Assembly (NCBI GenBank): GCA_017432485.1
Contig: JAFRJB010000079.1
Span: 1 to 64,000, forward strand
Origin: Clostridia bacterium
GTDB taxonomy: Bacteria > Bacillota > Clostridia > Oscillospirales > Acutalibacteraceae
Direction: 5' to 3'
DNA: 64,000 bases
This document shows, in pieces, positions 61,143-64,000 of the stretch (position 1 is the first letter of the stretch; each line of letters begins with the position of its first letter). The position numbers and the translations under genes are program-made. The notes under the pieces are model-generated. The model saw only the letters and a program-made list of their open reading frames with translations, was not told the DNA's origin and ran no database searches.

Positions 61143-61167
61143 ACCGAGCAGGTTTTCCCTGCTCGGT
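61143..61167 (-). terminator. Terminator of the small dockerin protein gene
   Basis: ACCGAGCAGG (61143-61152) and CCTGCTCGGT (61158-61167) form a ten-pair stem followed on the minus strand by TTTTTT. Confidence 0.92.
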
Positions 61168-61184
61168 CAAAAAGTTAATTGCTA

Positions 61185-61808
61185 TTAATACGGATTGGTC
61201 CAACCATCGTTGAAATAGGAAGAAGTGAAAGCACTTTGACCATAATTCTTAGTAGCCAAAATCACGGAAATGTCGCCTAAGCAAACTTCCTTGTTGTGGT
61301 CTACATCGGAATTGATGTTTGTGCTTGTCACAGTTTCGCCGATGTTCATCAGAGCTGCTGCAACATCCTGCACATCGATGACACCGCTTTGGTCGACATC
61401 GCCGCCGAATACAACATTCTCGCAAATCTCAACATCTTCATTTTCAGCTACATCAATGCTGGTGACATTGTTCTCAGTCCAACCCGGAATAGAAATGCGC
61501 AAATCATATGTGCCTTCCGAGAGTTTATCAAACAAATAAGAACCATCCGCAGCAATGTTGACAACCTTCACGGGGTGACCACCCTGTAATAAAGTTGCCT
61601 TGCCGTCGTTGTTAAAACTAAAACTGACGTTTACCTTACCGGAAATGGTAGCACCTTCAGCGTTCTTAGCCGAATTCTCGGCAGAGGCGGTATTTGAGAC
61701 GGGCTCAGCCTTAAGAACATCCTCAGCGCCAGCATTCATGGCAAGGGCTGCCGTTCCGACCGGAACGAGCATCATAATTGCTAAAATAATACACAGAAAC
61801 TTTTTCAT
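61185..61808 (-). CDS. Small secreted dockerin protein
   Basis: The 207-residue protein has a signal peptide (FLCIILAIMMLVPVGTAALA), a carboxypeptidase-regulatory-like beta domain (residues ~53-125: GKVNVSFSFNNDGKATLLQGGHPVKVVNI...GTYDLRISIPGWT) and a C-terminal type I dockerin with two loops, GDVDQSGVIDVQDVAAAL and SDVDHNKEVCLGDISVIL. No enzyme domain is present. No ribosome binding site lies before the ATG; the promoter sits so close that the mRNA may be leaderless. Confidence 0.85.
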   Translation of the reverse strand: MKKFLCIILAIMMLVPVGTAALAMNAGAEDVLKAEPVSNTASAENSAKNAEGATISGKVNVSFSFNNDGKATLLQGGHPVKVVNIAADGSYLFDKLSEGTYDLRISIPGWTENNVTSIDVAENEDVEICENVVFGGDVDQSGVIDVQDVAAALMNIGETVTSTNINSDVDHNKEVCLGDISVILATKNYGQSAFTSSYFNDGWTNPY

Positions 61809-61816
61809 AGTTTAAT

Positions 61817-61843
61817 ATTATAACAAAACTTTCTGACTGTCAA
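61817..61843 (-). promoter_or_regulatory. Promoter of the small dockerin gene
   Basis: Minus-strand TTGACA (61838-61843) and TATAAT (61817-61822) with a 15-base spacer. The -10 overlaps the clpC-like stop codon and ends eight bases before the ATG at 61808, so transcription should start at or next to the ATG. Confidence 0.7.
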
Positions 61844-64000
61844 GTATTTTTACTATATTATTTTCACAAAAAAATAAATATTTTTTGTTACTTTTGAACT
61901 GTCCCGCCATAATCATATCCGAGATTTTGTCTTCCAACAGCGCTTGAATAGCGCGCCGTATCGGTCTGGCGCCGGCATTTTCCTCCATCGCCTTGCGGCA
62001 AATGAGGTTGACCAGACTCTCATCTGTTTCCACGCTGCAGCCAAAGCGATTTTCCAAGTGCTGTGCGAATTCGCGCAGTGCCTGTTTGGCAATGCGGCGA
62101 ATTTCGGCTTCGCCCAATTTGTTAAAAATAATGATTTCATCCAGGCGGTTTAAAAACTCCGGTTTAAAAGTTTTCTTAAGCGCCGCCTGCACTTCGGCTT
62201 TGCGCTGAGTTTCGCTTTGCCCGAAACCCAAAGAAAAGTTTTTATTTAGAATATCGGCGCAAATATTGCTTGTCATAATAATGATCGTGTTTTTAAAATT
62301 GATTTTTCTGCCCATAGCGTCTTTAATTTCGCCCTCTTCCATCACACTCAGCAAAAGGTTGAAAATATCGGGGTGCGCCTTTTCAATTTCATCAAAGAGC
62401 ACCACGCAATAGGGCTTTTTGCGCACTTTTTCGGTCAGCTGCCCGCCCTCTTCAAAGCCCACATAACCGGGCGGTGCGCCGATAAGCGCCGAAAGCGAAT
62501 GCTTCTCCATATACTCGCTCATATCCACCGTTATCAGGTAATCTTCGCGCCCGAACACGCACTTGGCAATGGCTTTGGAAAGCGCGGTTTTCCCTACACC
62601 GCTCGAGCCGATAAACAGGAATGAACCTATCGGTCTTTCGGCTTGCGAAATGCCGAGCCTTGCGCGGCGAATCGCTTTGGCAACCGCCTGCACCGCCTCA
62701 TCCTGCCCTGTCACGCAGGCGGAAAGCTCTTCTTCCAGGCGGCTCAGGCGCAGTGACTCATCTTCATCAATTTTGGTCACCGGCACCCCTGTCCACTGCG
62801 ATACAATTTTGGCAATATCCTGCGCTTCCACCACCACTTTCGCACCGCCGGCGCGCGCCATTTTTGTTTCGCTCGCCGCTTCGTCTATTAAGTCAATTGC
62901 TTTGTCGGGCAGAAAGCGGTCGGTAATGTAGCGCTGCGAGAGTTCCACTGCGCTTTCGAGGGCGCTCTGTGTGTATTTGACCGCGTGGTGCCGCTCGTAA
63001 TATTGCTTCACACCTTCCAAAATCTGCAAGGTCTGCGCGGCAGTCGGTTCTTCGACCATAATCGGCTGAAAACGGCGCTCGAGCGCGCTGTCTTTTTCAA
63101 TGTTTTTGGTGTATTCCTCAATCGTGGTCGCGCCGATAAGCTGAATTTCTCCCCTGGCGAGCGCGGGCTTGAGGATGTTTGCTGCATCCACCGCGCCCTC
63201 CGCCGCACCGGTGCCGATGAGGTTGTGCACCTCGTCAATAAATAAAATGATGTTGCCCAGGCGCTTGGTTTCGGTGATAATCGCCTTAATGCGCTCTTCA
63301 AAATCACCGCGGTATTTGGTACCTGCCACCACACCGCTCAAATCAATGGAAACAATCTTTTTGGCAGCGAGCACTTCCGGCACCTGCGCCGTGGCAATGA
63401 GCACCGCCAAGCCTTCTGCAATAGCGGTTTTGCCCACCCCCGGTTCACCGATTAAACAGGGGTTATTTTTGGTCTTGCGCGCAAGCACCCGCAGCGCGCG
63501 GCGAATTTCTTTTTCCCTGCCGATTACCGGTTCAATTTCACCGCGGGCGGCAAGGTCGGTTAAATCTCTGCCGTATTTGAGCAACAGCGAACTCGGCTTG
63601 CCGGCAGCCTTGCGCTTGGGCGTGTTACCTGCCGCCGCACCCATCAGGTCGCCGACAATGGAAGCAGGCGAAATTTGCAGTTGCTGCAAGATGCGCAGCG
63701 CCATGCAGTCGCTTTCGTGCAAAATGGCAAGCAGCAGGTGTTCCGTGCCCACCGTGTTGCGGTAAGTGCCCATAGATTTTGAGCGCGCGCTTTCAATAAT
63801 GCTCGCCGCTTTCGGGGTAATGTCGCGCTCGCTCAGATGTGTAGCACTTCCCATCCCTACGCGAGATTTAATGGTGCTCTTGAGCACCGAAGCGCTCACG
63901 CCTTTGGTGCTCAATTCCGCCGCTGCCACGCCGGAGCCTTCGCACACAAGCCCCAGCAAAATATGCTCACTGCCGATATAGGTGTGCCCCATTTTCTGGG
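61818..64000 (-). CDS. clpC: ClpC-like AAA+ unfoldase lacking the M domain (5' end outside window)
   Basis: The protein is cut by the window edge; about 25 N-terminal residues are missing, and the frame continues past the internal Met at 63992. The ClpN repeats (HTYIGSEHILLGLV and GTEHLLLAIL), first AAA domain (GEPGVGKTA, ILFIDEVHNLIG), second AAA domain (GSSGVGKTA, VVLFDEIEKAHP) and the ClpP-binding SLGFG loop are present. The region between DEAASETKMA and VVVEAQDIAKIVSQWTGVPV is only a few residues, so the coiled-coil M/UVR domain of classic ClpC is absent. It would feed proteins to ClpP. Confidence 0.9.
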   Translation of the reverse strand, partial: QKMGHTYIGSEHILLGLVCEGSGVAAAELSTKGVSASVLKSTIKSRVGMGSATHLSERDITPKAASIIESARSKSMGTYRNTVGTEHLLLAILHESDCMALRILQQLQISPASIVGDLMGAAAGNTPKRKAAGKPSSLLLKYGRDLTDLAARGEIEPVIGREKEIRRALRVLARKTKNNPCLIGEPGVGKTAIAEGLAVLIATAQVPEVLAAKKIVSIDLSGVVAGTKYRGDFEERIKAIITETKRLGNIILFIDEVHNLIGTGAAEGAVDAANILKPALARGEIQLIGATTIEEYTKNIEKDSALERRFQPIMVEEPTAAQTLQILEGVKQYYERHHAVKYTQSALESAVELSQRYITDRFLPDKAIDLIDEAASETKMARAGGAKVVVEAQDIAKIVSQWTGVPVTKIDEDESLRLSRLEEELSACVTGQDEAVQAVAKAIRRARLGISQAERPIGSFLFIGSSGVGKTALSKAIAKCVFGREDYLITVDMSEYMEKHSLSALIGAPPGYVGFEEGGQLTEKVRKKPYCVVLFDEIEKAHPDIFNLLLSVMEEGEIKDAMGRKINFKNTIIIMTSNICADILNKNFSLGFGQSETQRKAEVQAALKKTFKPEFLNRLDEIIIFNKLGEAEIRRIAKQALREFAQHLENRFGCSVETDESLVNLICRKAMEENAGARPIRRAIQALLEDKISDMIMAGQFKSNKKYLFFCENNIVKILDSQKVLL

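Overview
The window reads as a chromosomal segment of an anaerobic, low-GC Gram-positive bacterium of the class Clostridia, most likely Oscillospirales (Ruminococcaceae/Acutalibacteraceae-like). The reasons are the Firmicutes r-protein gene order, sigma-A promoters of the TTGACA/TATAAT type with AGGAGG ribosome binding sites, a meso-DAP type MurE, PdaB-like, SpoVD-like and CotJC-like sporulation-associated families, an HPr with a regulatory serine, and type I dockerins on secreted proteins. TTG start codons are frequent in housekeeping genes (rplF, secY, murF, spoVD, rsmD, uvrC).

Layout, left to right. 1-1000: the 5' end of a 16S rRNA gene on the minus strand with its promoter and leader, then an intergenic repeat. 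1001-16425: one long minus-strand S10-spc-alpha operon of 31 genes, rpsJ to rplQ, including secY, adk, map, infA, rpmJ and rpoA, with one strong promoter at 16397-16425 and a terminator at 1001-1031. 16600-22400: a PHP-type tyrosine phosphatase, then glpK, an Ldh_2-family dehydrogenase and malic enzyme, each separated by repeat-rich spacers. 22400-31600: an accessory region with a large secreted subtilase carrying LRR and dockerin modules, a duplicated 3' end of malic enzyme broken by a small inverted-repeat element, a manganese catalase, a secreted FN3 protein, an MFS permease and a tandem pair of HD-domain proteins. 31600-37400: glycerophosphodiesterase, a CmpB-like membrane protein, QueH, a polysaccharide deacetylase, a Na+/Ca2+ exchanger family protein with a TetR regulator, and a lipoprotein. 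37400-50920: a dcw division/cell-wall cluster on the minus strand (mraZ-rsmH-ftsL-spoVD-murE-murF-mraY-ftsW-murG-ftsQ-ftsZ) that lacks murD, murC and ftsA. 50950-59350: coaD/rsmD, uvrC, HPr, the rpsP-khpA-rimM-trmD operon and ylxM-ffh. 59600-64000: prmA, a 30-residue membrane peptide, a second dockerin protein and a ClpC-like AAA+ ATPase cut off by the window edge.

The most unusual signal is not a gene. The spacers carry a modular family of non-coding repeats: tandem heptanucleotide arrays (TTCAGTN, TTCATTA, CATTCTA, ATTCCGN and other flavours), short palindromes, and a CCCCTCTGTCAC...GTGACAGAGGGG module. At six genes (php, glpK, ldh, subtilase, gdpd, ftsW) the last codons and the stop codon form one arm or the loop of a near-perfect hairpin, and at most of these the heptad array follows at once. 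Three further elements with longer terminal inverted repeats sit at 26078-26357, 34678-35065 and 44753-45029; the last splits murE from murF and supplies the murE stop codon.

Functionally the window joins translation and secretion (r-proteins, SecY, Ffh, RimM/TrmD/RsmD/RsmH/PrmA modification enzymes), envelope synthesis and division (dcw cluster), a C3/C4 carbon module (glycerol kinase, malate or lactate dehydrogenase, malic enzyme) and a small set of surface or dockerin-borne proteins.
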